From positions 446,402 to 510,401 of the forward strand of contig NW_003314352.1 in assembly GCF_000143415.4 (NCBI RefSeq): DNA of 64,000 nt. Direction: 5' to 3'. Under the pieces are notes generated by a model that was not told the DNA's origin, ran no database searches, and worked only from the letters and a program-made list of their open reading frames with translations. The stretch's first letter is position 1. The number at the start of each line of letters is the position of its first letter. This stretch comes from Selaginella moellendorffii (lineage: Eukaryota > Streptophyta > Lycopodiopsida > Selaginellales > Selaginellaceae). Shown here piece after piece: positions 1 to 10,655 of the stretch. The position numbers were made by a program, and so were the translations under genes.

Positions 1-109
1 TTTCTCAGCTTTTGACCGGCACTTCTTTGACGTCTTGGAGTTTAGAAACATTTTTTTACCATTATTTGTTCTTTTGGAAGAGAAAAAGAATTTGAACAGT
101 GAGACAATG

Positions 110-435
110 GCATGGCTTGGCTATCTCCACCACATTTAATTCCTCTCCGTGATGACAAAACTGAGCAAGGATCATCGCCTATCCACCTGTGAAGTTCTGG
201 TAAGAGCGTGCTTGAAAACTTGCAAGGCATCCGTTGTAAAAATAAGACTAAGGATAATCCAAGAGGAGAAGACTATGTAGCAATAGTTACTAGCTCCATG
301 TTGTGCAAAGATGAAGAGCATGCCCATATTCCATAATGCCAGAGCTAATAGTATCACTGAGCTCCACAAATTCATAGAAACCTCCATATGATCATTGTTG
401 CTGCCCCTTGAGAGCAAAAAAAAGAGCGCTTCCAA
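110..435 (-). pseudogene. LRR receptor-like protein N-terminal fragment, copy A
   Basis: A hydrophobic, signal-peptide-like stretch (LLALALWNMGMLFIFA) is followed by TDALQVFKHA. In another frame come RWIGDDPC and GIKCGGD. The order hydrophobic leader, ALxxFK, W-x-GDDPC, then GIxC is the usual N-terminal cap of plant leucine-rich-repeat receptors; no LRR repeats follow. The frame breaks just after FKHA, where copies B and D carry a few extra bases, so this copy cannot encode the cap. The family call rests on the cap pattern only. Confidence 0.45.
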
Positions 436-661
436 TCTAGCTGGTGCTGCTGCTACTGCTTGGGTTCACCAGCATTTCCATTCCAGAGAAGAACCTAAAA
501 CCCCTTAGAGAAGAGGGTATCCCAACATCCACCAATCTAGAAAGCAAAAGGAGAGATACTTACACACTGGTTAGCATTGGACGCAAAGGAAAAGACTAGG
601 AAAAGACCAAGAAAAGACCCTCCTATAAAAGAGGCTTTGGTCCAAGTTAAAGTGATTGGAA

Positions 662-664
<3 letters not shown>

Positions 665-698
<34 letters not shown>
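665..698. repeat. (GA)n microsatellite
   Basis: An uninterrupted GA dinucleotide run, next to the sequence that forms one terminal inverted repeat in copy D. Confidence 0.9.
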
Positions 699-700
<2 letters not shown>

Positions 701-759
701 GCTATGTAATCATGCCACATTATAATTTGATTATTAAAACATTTACAAAATTGTGTATC

Positions 760-1115
760 GATGAATTGCTCGGAGCCCCGACATTGGAGAAGTAAGCCAC
801 CCGTTGGCTTTCCTTCCAGATCTCGGGAGTCCCTCGCTGGGCATAAGTGGAGCCACGGCGAGGCAGCCATGAACAACAACACCAAGTTTGGCAGGTGGGA
901 AGAGATTTGAGCATGTTCTCCCATCTTCGAGAAACGATGGCGATGCGACATCACGGTGTCGGGGTGGTCGGTGAAGAAATGCTGGTAGAGTGCTATGCAC
1001 GTGGGAAGATCACGGCCGTCCAGAAGGCCATCCTTGGAATCCAGCGAGTCGGAGACGGCATACATATCGACCACCACACTGTCCTGCCACGCTGGAGGCC
1101 GATCGGCCAAAAGCT
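760..1115 (-). pseudogene. Pentatricopeptide repeat (PPR) relic, copy A
   Basis: The minus strand reads QDSVVVDMYAVSDSLDSK, a decayed form of the PPR motif that is clearer in copy D (LTALVDMYGVCDSLDSK then AFWTAVI). PPR proteins are organelle RNA-binding proteins with the recurrent pattern ALVDMYxKCGSL...WTAMI. Here the WTAVI part lies in another frame and there is no flanking repeat array, so this is debris. Confidence 0.5.
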
Positions 1116-1174
1116 CTAAACTTCCAGACTACAAAATAATCTCTGTTCAGGTGTTTGCTTGTTCTCACTCTCTC

Positions 1175-1286
1175 TGAAACGAACAAGAGAGAAAACCCTA
1201 GGCCAACCTCCCAACCCTTAAGGCATTACAGCCTTAAATCCCACATGCCATGGAATATTCTTAGAATATTCCTGTGGTTCGTGTCA
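1175..1286 (-). repeat. 3' LTR of the RT-less chromovirus
   Basis: 112 bp, starting TG and ending CA on the plus strand. It differs from the other LTR by substitutions and small indels, so the insertion is not recent. The purine tract GAGGGAGGGGAAAA (minus strand, 1287-1300) abuts it. Confidence 0.85.
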
Positions 1287-1299
1287 TTTTCCCCTCCCT

Positions 1300-1530
1300 C
1301 ATGACCCAGCCATATACGGCAGCCTCGAGAAGCTAAACAAGCCTCACATGAAGGGAGTCCAAGGCAATACGGCCATGGAGAAAAGATGTGCAAACGGCAA
1401 CACCAACATTGTGACAAATGGCCACGAAAGAAAGAAAGCAATACGGCTTTCTCACATGACAATACAGTCATGGAAACAAGAGAATGAGAATAGAACAAAT
1501 GGCTCAAATCATATATCAATACGGCTATAG
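1300..1530 (-). other. Non-coding 3' region of the RT-less chromovirus
   Basis: No coding signal. Variants of the short motif CAATACGGC recur (near 1360, 1440, 1520). A second polypurine-like tract lies near 1537-1550, next to the chromodomain reading frame. Confidence 0.5.
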
Positions 1531-1533
1531 AAC

Positions 1534-3120
1534 TCAATTCTCCCCTTCCTCAGGAATGTCATCCAAGTCATAACCAAAACTCAGAAACACTCTCTTCACG
1601 TCATCCTCAGTTTCCCATGTAGCTTCGTCCATGGAATAACCATTCCACTGAACTAACAACTCCCTAGTTGTTTTCCGGCGTGTTTTCACCAATCTTTGAG
1701 CAAGAATATTGGCCGGACCAGCCTTCTCTGCATCAATCTCTAGAACCTGGATGATGGACTGATCCACGATATCACCAGAGTGCAAACACGCTTTAAGCTT
1801 GCTCATATGGAACGTTGGATGAATCTTCAAACTAACTGGCAAGTCCAAAGTGTATGCAAGATCCCCTACACGCTGTAAAATTGTCCAAGGTCCACAATAC
1901 CGTGGAGACAACTTAGCACTGCCACCTCCTTTTAGAGACCGTTGTGCATCTGATAGCTTAAGGAAAACCTTGTCACCAACTTTGTACTCTTGATGACGAC
2001 GATGCTCATCAACCAATCTTTTGTCTCATTCTTGAGCTTGCCTCATGTTCAATTTTGCCAACTCAAGCTTGTCTTGCATATCCTCCAGGAAATCACAAGC
2101 ATGAAGAACCCGAGCCAAAGCCAAATTCAAACTCACAAGAGACCTAGGCTCATAGCCATACATCGCCATAAAAGGAGACATGCCAATAGCCAATTGATGA
2201 GCGCTATTGTGAGCAAACTGAAGTAAAGGCAAGTATTTCTCCCATACTCCCTGTCGAGTCAAGTTTCCCACAAAAGACTGTAGCATATCTTCTAATAGCT
2301 GATTCATGCGCACTGTCTGCTCATCAGATTGTGGATGCTCACCACTACTCATGCTCAGTTTAGTCTCTAGTTTCTTAGAGACTGTTTGCCAAAACTTGGA
2401 CGTGAACTTAGGATCCCGATCACTCACAATGTCACCCGGCAAACCATAGAGATTGAATAACCGGTCTACAAACAACTGAGCAAGTTCAGAAGCTTTTATC
2501 GTTATCTTCACAGGGAAGAAGTGAGCCATCTTCGTCAAACGATCCACAACAACCCAAATAACATCATTTCCTCGAAAGGTTTTGGGCAAACTAGTGATAA
2601 AGTCCATCGAGATGCTATCCCACTTATTCTCGGGTACACGTAAAGGATGATAGAGGCCAGCAAGCTTCTGATGATCAACTTTGACCACCTGGCAGGTCAA
2701 ACAACCACGTACATACTTCTCAACATCTGACTTCATCCCAGGCCAAAAGAAATGCCTCTTCACCAACATATATATTCTCAATACCCCCGGATGCCCAGCA
2801 CTTGGCACATCATGACACTCAACCAAAATCCGTTTGATGAGTTTGTCAACACGAGGAACCACTACACGTCCCTTCTTCACTAGAATTCCATCTCGTATTT
2901 TGAATGATGCAAACTTGTCACCCTTCAAATCCGTAGAGGCGTCCCTCAACAAAACCTTCGCACGAATATCAGTGATAAAGGAGTCGAAGTCAACAAACTC
3001 CTTAAGCTCATCCAAGAGATTGCTGGATAGCTTCACGAACGAGATAGAATTTATCATTCTAGATAACACATCAGCCACCTTATTGTCACCTCCATGCTTG
3101 TATCGGATCTTAATAGACAT
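1534..3120 (-). pseudogene. Integrase with chromodomain (pol 3' part)
   Basis: The 2026-3120 frame opens with the end of RNase H (KVADVLSRM). An HHCC zinc finger follows (HDVPSAGHPG ... CLTCQ), then the integrase core with MDFITSLP, DRDPKFTSKFW and an HPQSDEQT region. The 1534-2016 frame carries the GPY-type segment (YCGPWTILQRVGD) and a C-terminal chromodomain (RELLVQWNGYSMDEATWE). Chromodomains steer integration of chromoviruses to heterochromatin. The two parts are separated by a frame break near 2020. Without RT the element would need enzymes supplied in trans. Confidence 0.8.
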
Positions 3121-3240
3121 TTCCTGCAGGAACTCTTGCCAACGAGCAAGGCGGCCTCAAAGATCCACATCTGGAGAAACTGATGATTTGAATCTACATA
3201 GAAGTCCGATCTATATAGATAATATTGCCATTCTCGAGTA

Positions 3241-4365
3241 GGTCAATTCCACTGTGTGGCATCAAACTTGTGGCTCATGAATGCGAGACAATGCCTAACT
3301 TGAAGCAATACAGCCCCAAAAGCACTATCACTCACATCATTGCCTATAATTTCCACCACAATCACTTTATTATTCATTGACCCCTTCAGAACAATCCTTG
3401 CTCTGATGTCCAGCTCTATGGCAATGAAAACAATTGCCCTCCGCCTTGTCCTTCTCTCGTTGGTCCAAACGAAGTTTCTTAGCCTCACTACCATCTTCAT
3501 GCTTCAAGCCATAACAGAACAATGGTTGTTTCTTCCCCAAATATGAAGCATTGGCGAGTTGGTCATCACGTTGACTACTCCGTAGACCAACTCGTTGACC
3601 AGAGTTGACCAAGTTGACTGACGGTTCGGGCGAAAAGATTTGAGCCTTAGTGATAGCATCAGTCAATGTTGCTGGAAAATCCTTCTTGACCTTTTGTTGC
3701 ACATCCACCGAGCTCAATCCTTTGATGAAACATTGCACCTTTAGCAGCTCATTATAGGTGCTTGTGAGACTAAGGCAAAGATCACGAAACTTGCGAGCAT
3801 ACGCATCCAAAGACAAAGTCCCCTGTTGGATCTCTAACAACTAATTCACAAGATCAACTTCTTCAAACTTCTTGACAAATGAAGTGCGGAAAACCTTTGT
3901 CAAATCAGTCCAAGAAGTCGGCTTCGGATTAGCTTTGATGTAATTCTTCCACCACAAAGAAGCATGGCCCGTAAGCTTCGTCACAAAGAAATCTATCTTC
4001 ACCTTATCCTCACAAGGATTGTGAGACCAACAACTTTCCCACAATTCCAACCAAGAATCAACCTCTTGACTATCACAAACATCCGGTGATGATTTCCATT
4101 CCACGATACCATAATCCTTAGCATGTTTGACGTACCAATGGTAATCACGGACATGAGATTGATTCAACCCTTGAGGGTTCATGCGAAGCAAGAAATCCTT
4201 AATGAGATTGACAAAATCCTTAACCTCCTTTATGTCGCTCTGAACCTCAAAAATCTGGCGTCCCTGCCGCACAACGACATCATCAAAAGTCTCTTCCGCA
4301 TCATCATGGCTATCATCACTAATGCCATACTCCTCATCAGGATTAATGTTTTGCTCTCCTGCCAT
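3241..4365 (-). pseudogene. gag with zinc knuckle, joined to RNase H remnant
   Basis: Gag most likely starts at MAGEQN (4365); the longer frame runs into the LTR. A retrotransposon gag core (LWWKNYIKANPKPTSW ... LDAYARKFRDLCLSL) is followed by a CCHC knuckle, CFHCHRAGHQSKDC. A stop at about 3841 interrupts it. Near 3243-3330, in another frame, DSAFGAVLLQ and FMSHKFDATQ are RNase H residues, marking the deletion junction that removed protease and most of RT. Confidence 0.75.
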
Positions 4366-4395
4366 CCCCAAAAGAACGTGTTGCTCCGATACCAA

Positions 4396-4499
4396 TGAAA
4401 CGAACAAGAGAGCAAACCCTAGCCCAACCCTTAAGACGTTATAGCCTTAAATCCCACAGGCCATGGAATATTCTCGAAATATTCCCGTGGTTCGTGTCA
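4396..4499 (-). repeat. 5' LTR of the RT-less chromovirus
   Basis: 104 bp TG...CA repeat, homologous to 1175-1286. The primer-binding site directly adjoins it at 4381-4395. Confidence 0.85.
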
Positions 4500-4513
4500 C
4501 TCTCTCTCCCCAA

Positions 4514-6010
4514 GATGGTGTTGCTGGAGATGTTACAGATTGTGGAGATAATTTTTGCTGTCGATTTTGTATGCACCAAGTGGAATGTCAAGGACGAGCT
4601 CCCAGATGATTTGGACTCTCTCATCCAGGTAAGTTTTTTTGGGTCTTCTTCTCAAGATTTCTCTCCTCGTTCTTGCAGGCTCAGGAAATGGAAGCTGCAC
4701 AGGAAAAGGTATGGCTCTTCTTCCTTTCTCGTTTTCCCCTTCCTTTCCTTTTTTTTTGATGCTCTCTTTTGGCGCAGCACGAATCCTCCCTCGAACAGCT
4801 TTGCATCAAACCGCCCGAGCGGCAGCAAATCCGACGCTGTGACGATGAAAAGGTGGTGGAGCTACAGGAGCTCTCCTGGAAGCCCGAGCTGGGTCAAGGT
4901 TCCCATGATCTCGTCTGGTTTCGTGATTTCTGGCTAACTCTTTTTCTTGTAAACAGGGCTATTCTACCCGGAGTTTGGTGCGCCGGCGGTGGATCATTAC
5001 CACGATCACGGCCCTCTCGATTACCGCAAACATACTTTCCCTAACAGTAAGTTTTTTCGTGATTTCTGAGGGATTGGCTAACTCTTTTCCTAACAGGGCT
5101 ATTCTACCATGATCGAGTGGAGCTGCTTGAAAACAAGAGGAAGGCACCGCCGGGTTACTATGATCACCCGCCTCTTGATCACCTCAAAGTTACTCTCTCT
5201 AACAGTAAGTTTGTTTCTTGATTTGTATGGGGGATCGGCTAACTCTTTCCCTTGTAAACAGGGCTATTCTACCCGGAGTTTGAGCTGCTCGGAAACAAGA
5301 GGAAGGCACCGCCGGTGGTGGATCATTACTGTGATCATCCGCCTCTCAATCCCTGGGAACTTACTCTCCCTGACAGTAAGTTTGTTTCGTGATTGCTGTG
5401 ATCGGCTAACTCTTTTCCTTGTAAACAGGACTATTCTACTCGGGGTTTCAGCTGCTTCGAAATTAGAGGAAGGCACCAGACGCGGTGGATCATTACTGTG
5501 ATCATCCGGCTTTCAAACGCCGCAAACTTGCTAAGGAGGCAGGGGACTCTCCTCTGGAAGTGATCAAGCGGCATCCACCTGAGATGCTGTGGGTCTTCAA
5601 CTTCGCCAACATGGTCCAAGTCAAGACTATCATGGCGTGAGCCCGACGCTGGCTCACTACGACTGCCTGGCGGATCCCCTGTGCCGGGCTGTTCGGCCAG
5701 GCCGTGGAGCTCATCGACACCATGCCTTTTGAGCCGGACTTGGACGACGCTCCTGGTGGCGTGCCAGACTCTCTCGACTCTAGATACGACAAGGCAAAGG
5801 TGACGACGGACCCTCACAACGCCTTCTACCTCACACGTCCGGACTTACAGGCAGGACCGGCTCAACGTCTCGCTCAACTCGATCGGCGGTGCTCCATCGA
5901 GACCAGGGATCATATCCAAGCGTGGGAGACGGCACATTCTTATGCTGCCGCCGTCGATTAGGAGCTCCACAGGCTAAACATCGAGCTGACCATCGAGCGG
6001 GGGTGCAAGG
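4514..6010 (+). pseudogene. DHPPL-repeat gene, type a, copy A (broken)
   Basis: Same exon series as the intact copy D gene (58,022-59,499): a first exon starting MVLLEMLQ at 4514, a 10-codon exon, an exon containing CIKPPERQQIRRC, then repeat exons that each begin with a split codon followed by LFY. The last exon has an in-frame TAG at about 5464 (LLRN then stop) and lacks the segment corresponding to SENGMMM. Splice signals remain good (GTAAG donors, AACAG acceptors, introns about 50 nt). A truncated protein of the repeat exons could still be made. The chromovirus lies just upstream and replaces the promoter-proximal sequence seen in B and D. Confidence 0.7.
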
Positions 6011-6284
6011 TGGACGTGCTGCTGGGGCTTGTGAGCAAGGTGCCATCCAGGCCGTCAAGAACCTCAAGGTTGCCCCCACTCTTCTCCAAGACCCGTGCTG
6101 AGAAGTAGAAGCTTCTGCGATAGCAGGAAGCCGGCGGCTGGATTGCTTGGTCGCTCCTCCGACTCATACTGGGAACTCTTTGTGATTTTAAAATGCATAT
6201 ATTAGTATTAAAGATCTAAGTTTGTCAAGTCTGGTCGATCTTCCCTTTTGCTCTCACTAGAATTTACAGTCATTCCATACGATA

Positions 6285-7598
6285 TTAACAGGATTTCAAC
6301 CACTGAGGTCTTAAGTTAAAAACGCTCGCAGCAGTAACTGGTGGGAGTAGAGGTCTTGAATTTAGCATGCCACGTGAGTGTGTGCCCATGAAGTTGACGA
6401 ATCTTCCCATGGGTGGAGCATTCTTCCACGAGTAGTAGGGCTTGTCCAACACCACTCCATTGAAATAATAGTCTGCGCACCACTTTAGAATGTTAATATA
6501 TGATGACCACATTGTCATGGCCGTGTCAACACTAGATTCCAAGTTCTCCGATGTCCCCAATTGCCTCGGCAGATGTAAAAGAAATCGCTCCAACGCTCTT
6601 GTGTTGACATGCCCATCGCAGTTGATTATAAACTCCCCTGCCTCACTGAAAACCTCCATGTACGTTTGCTGGAGCTTGTCGATGCCATTGTTTCGGATTG
6701 TGAGCGCCTCCAGGCCAGGCAGGAAATCGTTCCCCAGAAGGAAGCACAGGAACACGAGATCCCTCATGGTGGACCGCAGCCGCACGGAGCACGGCTCTTC
6801 CATCTGCACCTCGAAATCACGCACGAGTGTCTCGATGCTGATGAGCTTGTAAATCATCACTCCGTCCTTCGGCGTCTGGCGGACGATGTTGATCTTCCTG
6901 GAGAGCGGGCTAGCGAGAGCCAGCATGATCAAGTCGGCGTCGCGTCCAACCACGCAGTGGAAGTCGTGGGCGTTGAACGGCAGAGCCCGTATGTGGTTGA
7001 AGATCTTGAGCTCGCCCTCCCCGTCCTCCTCGGACGTGGAAACGATCCACTGGAGCCTCGAGCTAGTCATTGATCGCCTCCGGCGATGATCATATGAACT
7101 TGACAGCATCATGCTTGCCACAAATCGTCGCAGTTCACTCTCCAGCCCGTTCATGAAAGGCGTTCCATGGCGGACCATCGCCATCTTGGCCTTGCGATTG
7201 CGTGGGATGAGATCACCTGTCTGACCTTTGGTGAGCTCATCCTCCGAGGAGGACAAGGAGGAGGGAGAACCATCGCGATTGTAGCGACACGGCTTCTTGA
7301 AGAGCTTGCTGAAGAGCTTGGGGGTGGGAGGCCTTCCATCCAGGGCTAGGAAGACGAGCTTGGTCGGAGCCACCATGGCGACGAGCTTGTGGAGCGAGTC
7401 GAGGAACTCTTGGTAAAAAGTGGCGAAGGTGGGCGGGCAATCGTGGCTTTCCAGGATGACCCAGATGATGGTGTTGAGGTCCACGTACAAGTTCGCGGTG
7501 TCGTAGCGAAGAATATTGTTCTTGGCACCATCAATCGCGTCCCTCACGCAACGAGGATGCTTGGATACGAGCCAAGCGAAAAACCCAGGAACTCCCAT
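6285..7598 (-). CDS. XRN-like 5'-3' exoribonuclease, nuclease domain only, copy A
   Basis: Intronless 437-residue protein starting at MGVPGFFAWL, the usual XRN start; an upstream in-frame Met at 7661 would add 21 residues. XRN enzymes degrade 5'-monophosphate RNA in nucleus or cytoplasm. All acidic metal-site positions of conserved region 1 are visible, counted from this Met: D40 in VDLN, D87 in ALDG, E194 and E196 in GEGELK, D220 and D222 in RDADLIML, D291 in GNDFLPG. The protein ends shortly after the SYYSW region, where full-length XRNs continue into CR2 and the winged and tower domains; those are absent. Plant XRN genes normally have many introns, so a retrocopy or truncated paralog is likely. 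The stop lies 125 bp beyond the end of the DHPPL relic on the other strand. Confidence 0.8.
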   Translation of the reverse strand: MGVPGFFAWLVSKHPRCVRDAIDGAKNNILRYDTANLYVDLNTIIWVILESHDCPPTFATFYQEFLDSLHKLVAMVAPTKLVFLALDGRPPTPKLFSKLFKKPCRYNRDGSPSSLSSSEDELTKGQTGDLIPRNRKAKMAMVRHGTPFMNGLESELRRFVASMMLSSSYDHRRRRSMTSSRLQWIVSTSEEDGEGELKIFNHIRALPFNAHDFHCVVGRDADLIMLALASPLSRKINIVRQTPKDGVMIYKLISIETLVRDFEVQMEEPCSVRLRSTMRDLVFLCFLLGNDFLPGLEALTIRNNGIDKLQQTYMEVFSEAGEFIINCDGHVNTRALERFLLHLPRQLGTSENLESSVDTAMTMWSSYINILKWCADYYFNGVVLDKPYYSWKNAPPMGRFVNFMGTHSRGMLNSRPLLPPVTAASVFNLRPQWLKSC

Positions 7599-7706
7599 GA
7601 TCGATTGGTCTTGCTTGATCGCTTTTGGAGAGGATGGAAAGTGATAAACCCTCACAAGCATTTTCGCTGTTATATTGTCGCGAGGGAAAAGGTAATTAGT
7701 TGTATC

Positions 7707-8880
7707 TTAGATTAAAATGTGGCTATAGCTAGTAAAGTTAATTAAATATATTTCAAAATCTTCCAAGCCGAGAGACCAGTTGCGCTCGTCAATGGGCAGT
7801 GAATCTGGAGCGACTCCCTCAATAGTTTCCATTACGGCTTTCTCAGTGCCAGGCTTGGCTGAGAAGAAAACAGACACAGTGAGCTTATCCCGTTTAGAGC
7901 TCAAAACATACCCAAGGCGTACAGAAGGATGGACCATTTCAATCCTGGTTCCAGCAACGCCGGCATTCGTATTTTGGGGTGGCTGTATGTGATCTGCAGT
8001 GAGAATGTTTATAGATCAGGAACTATAGAAGTGTTTTTTTCTTCCTACCAGCATAAACACTCCTTGTGGTCTCAAAATCCTGCAAGCGAGAGAGCATAAA
8101 CTTAATCAGTAAACCTGTAAGTCTCTCTTAGCATTTGTAGAACGCCTTCGGCCGGATCAACTCCACACTGAAAGAAAGAACGCAAATTGCATTAGACAAG
8201 GATGTTTTTGGTGACACAAGCACTTACTAGCATGGCGTCGGCCAGGCCTGAAAAACAAAGAGAAAGAAAATGTAAGAGGAGACTTTTGAGAGTAAACTAT
8301 TACTTTGTTACCTTTGTCAATGAGCACATCAAAGGAACAGTCTTGCAACGCACTCATGTCCCGTGAATCTATTGCCACATCTTAAGTTTCGTCAAGGAAG
8401 ATATTGCTGCTGCAAAGAAGTAACATCACCAAGCCCAAGGATACAAGAGAGTGAGCATATCTAGCTTTGAAGTTGTCAATCACCACCGAAGATAGATCCG
8501 TGTTGAAGATTTCTTCTTAGCCATCTTCCACCATGTCGTTAGACATTGCTGTTTTACATCCCTGGAATTAGTATTCTTTTCTATGGCATCGCTCATTGAG
8601 ATCTTGGTACCTGAATTCCCACACACCGCCATGAAAACCTGGGAAGGGAAGATTTGCGGAATTGCTAACGGATAATCGACTCGAATCTGGAGTAATTCGA
8701 GAACCAATCGAGCGTTGCTCCAGTATGACCATAGAATCCGGATTGAACATTCCATGCAAGAGTTCTTTCCTCTGCGTGGGGTGGCTACAAGCTCCAAATA
8801 TTTCGAGAATTTCTCCAGGAAATATCACCGCTGAAAATGGAGGCACCGAGGAGCTGATCTTCGCAGAGCACCGGACATTG
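7707..8880 (-). pseudogene. METTL13-like methyltransferase, copy A (broken)
   Basis: Exons matching the intact copy C gene are recognisable: IDSRDMSALQDCSFDVLIDKG (part of 8300-8378), the LRPQGVFML exon, and the last exon with PGTEKAVMETIEG. The exon that should carry the substrate and SAM-binding start (GEISYWDKRY ... MAGCGNS in copy C) is scrambled at 8640-8770. The C-terminus runs off after LEDF into AT-rich sequence, losing the final TFVYVCSKP strand. Not a functional enzyme. Confidence 0.7.
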
Positions 8881-8988
8881 ATTCGAGAGCATTTGGATCA
8901 AACCCTGGATAAACCCCTTTGATACACTAGAATATCCATTACAAACAAATTGCTTTTGCTAGAATATTCTCTTGCCAGATTAGGGTTC

Positions 8989-10549
8989 TTAGTACTGAGC
9001 GAGAATTCGCTCCTCGATCCTGGGCGACGCCGCGACGATCAGGTCCTTCGCAGGTGGGCACGAAATGGTTCCGATCGATTCCTCCAGTGCGATGGGATTG
9101 TCCGAGATCTCGCTCCAGATGAATCCGTGTAGCAGGCTGGCGAGGAGGAAGAAGAGGGAGCGCATGGCAAGGCCATAGCCGGCGCACATCCTCCTCCCGG
9201 CGGAGAATGGGATGATTTGGAAGTGCTGCCCCCCGGGCGAGATGTTGGTCCCCAGGAATCGCTCGGGCTGGAATTCGTGGGGGCTTGTCCAGTGCGCTGG
9301 ATCGCGGTTCGCCGCCCAGAGATTGACGAGGAGTTTGCATTTGGCGGGGATTATGGTGCCATGGCCATCGCCGAGCTCCACGGGGCGGAGGTTGTAGTGG
9401 GGCATTCCCAGCGGCACCGCCGGGTGGAGGCGGAGGGCCTCCTTGAGGATCGCCTGGATGAATGGAAGGTTTTGGAGATCGTGTTCTTCCACCGCGCGCT
9501 CCCTCCCGATGATTTGATCCAGTTCTTCTTGGGCCTTGCGCATGATCTCGGGTTTACTGATCACTTCTGCCATGCACCACTCGATCGACTCCATGGAGGT
9601 TTTGAATCCGGCACCCACCATATCCTGGAAGAAAGTTCGATCGATCGTCACATCGCAGAGAAGAGGATCGAGAAGGATGGTGATCACTTACACACAGGAG
9701 GCCGATGATCTCTTGGTCCGAGAGCTTGTCACTCTCGTCCAGGGAGATGAGAACGTCCACAAAGTCGCGGCAGACAAACCCATCGCCCGCCGCCTTCTTG
9801 CGCTCCTGGTGCTCCCGGACTTGATCGTCGAGCAGCGCCTTGATCCGGGGCATGATCTCGCCCCTCATCGTGGCGTAGACGCCGTGGAGATCCATCCAGT
9901 CGAGCGACGGGATGATCTCGCCGATGTTGAGGTTGATCGCCTGCCCGGCCATGTTGTTGATCGTCTCCACCACCTCGGGACACTCCTGGCTGAAGAGCGT
10001 CAGGCACAGCGACCCCGACGTGTATCGGGCGAAGAGGGTCCGCAAGTTTACGGGCTCGCCTCCCCGTGATCGATCGAGGATGGCGTCCATGGCGGACTGG
10101 AGCTGCGATCGGCGGTAGGGGGCGCTGGTGGCGAGCATAGCGTTGCTGAAGAGGTTCGTGGCGCAGATCTTGCGCATGAGCTTCCACTCGGGCCCCGGTG
10201 AGCGGAAGGCCAGGTCGCTCCAGCCGAAGCTGAAGATCCGGAAGAACTCCTCCGACTGGGGGCGATTGGCGAACTCGGCGTCGTGGATCTTGAGGAAGAA
10301 CTCGGCGGCGCGAGCGGTGTTGGCGATAACGTATGGAACCATGCCGATCTTGAGGAAGACGATGGGGCCGTAGCGATCGGCCAGGCGCGCGAAGTGGCGG
10401 TGGAGGGGCTGGCGGAGCGAGAGCAAAGATCCCACCACCGGGAAGGAGATTGGACCGGGCGGGAGTCTGGACGATCTCCTTGCGAGCAGTGACTTGATGA
10501 TCGCCGCGGTCGCGAGCAAGCACACGAGGATCGCTATAGTGATTCCCAT
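8989..10549 (-). CDS. Cytochrome P450, copy A (intact)
   Basis: Two exons joined in phase 0: 10549-9692 (donor GTAAGT) and 9624-8989, about 497 residues. An in-frame Met at 10597 would add 16 residues; the chosen Met begins a typical ER anchor (MGITIAILVCLLATAAII) followed by the proline hinge RLPPGP. Counting from the 10597 Met: I-helix VGAGFKTS (305-312), ExxR in KEALRLHP (E362, R365), PERF-type FQPERF, and heme loop FSAGRRMCAG with Cys449. The I-helix acid of the A/G-G-x-D/E-T-T/S motif is replaced by lysine (K310) while Thr is kept. P450s are ER-bound monooxygenases; substrate cannot be told. The family looks A-type plant. Most of the methyltransferase-side neighbours are broken but this gene is not. 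Confidence 0.88.
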
Positions 10550-10655
10550 GAGCCTGGGAGTCGAAACTTCCTCGCTCAATGAATCACTTCTATACAAACT
10601 GTTGCAGCTTTGATTTTACGTAACTATACGTAACTTTTGACTTTGAGAGGAATCA

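Larger units (their letters stand above)
1175..4499 (-). mobile_element. Chromovirus-type Ty3/gypsy element lacking most of reverse transcriptase
   Basis: The element lies on the minus strand between LTRs at 4396-4499 (5') and 1175-1286 (3'), flanked by a matching CTCTC duplication at 1170-1174 and 4500-4504. The flank is CT-rich, so the duplication is suggestive rather than proof. The primer-binding site touches the 5' LTR (4381-4395, reading TTGGTATCGGAGCAA, tRNA-iMet type) and a purine tract touches the 3' LTR (1287-1300). Inside are gag, a short RNase H remnant, integrase and a chromodomain. Protease and the RT fingers and palm are missing: gag's zinc knuckle is followed almost at once by RNase H. 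It is absent from copies B and D, so it arrived in A after the duplication. The LTRs are unusually short for this clade. Confidence 0.85.

Noticed and set aside
2834-3241. Plus-strand open frames inside the chromovirus
   Set aside because: Antisense to the integrase frame, no motifs.
6609-7073. 154-codon plus-strand frame over the XRN gene (also at 29,482 and 41,607)
   Set aside because: Shadow of the XRN coding strand; all recognisable motifs are on the other strand.
9217-10523. Long open frames antisense or frame-shifted to the P450 (for example 163 codons on the plus strand at 9,217-9,708, 264 codons at 9,729-10,523)
   Set aside because: They lie over the P450 exons, have no domain, are Arg/Pro-rich as expected from GC-rich shadow frames, and recur only because the block is duplicated.
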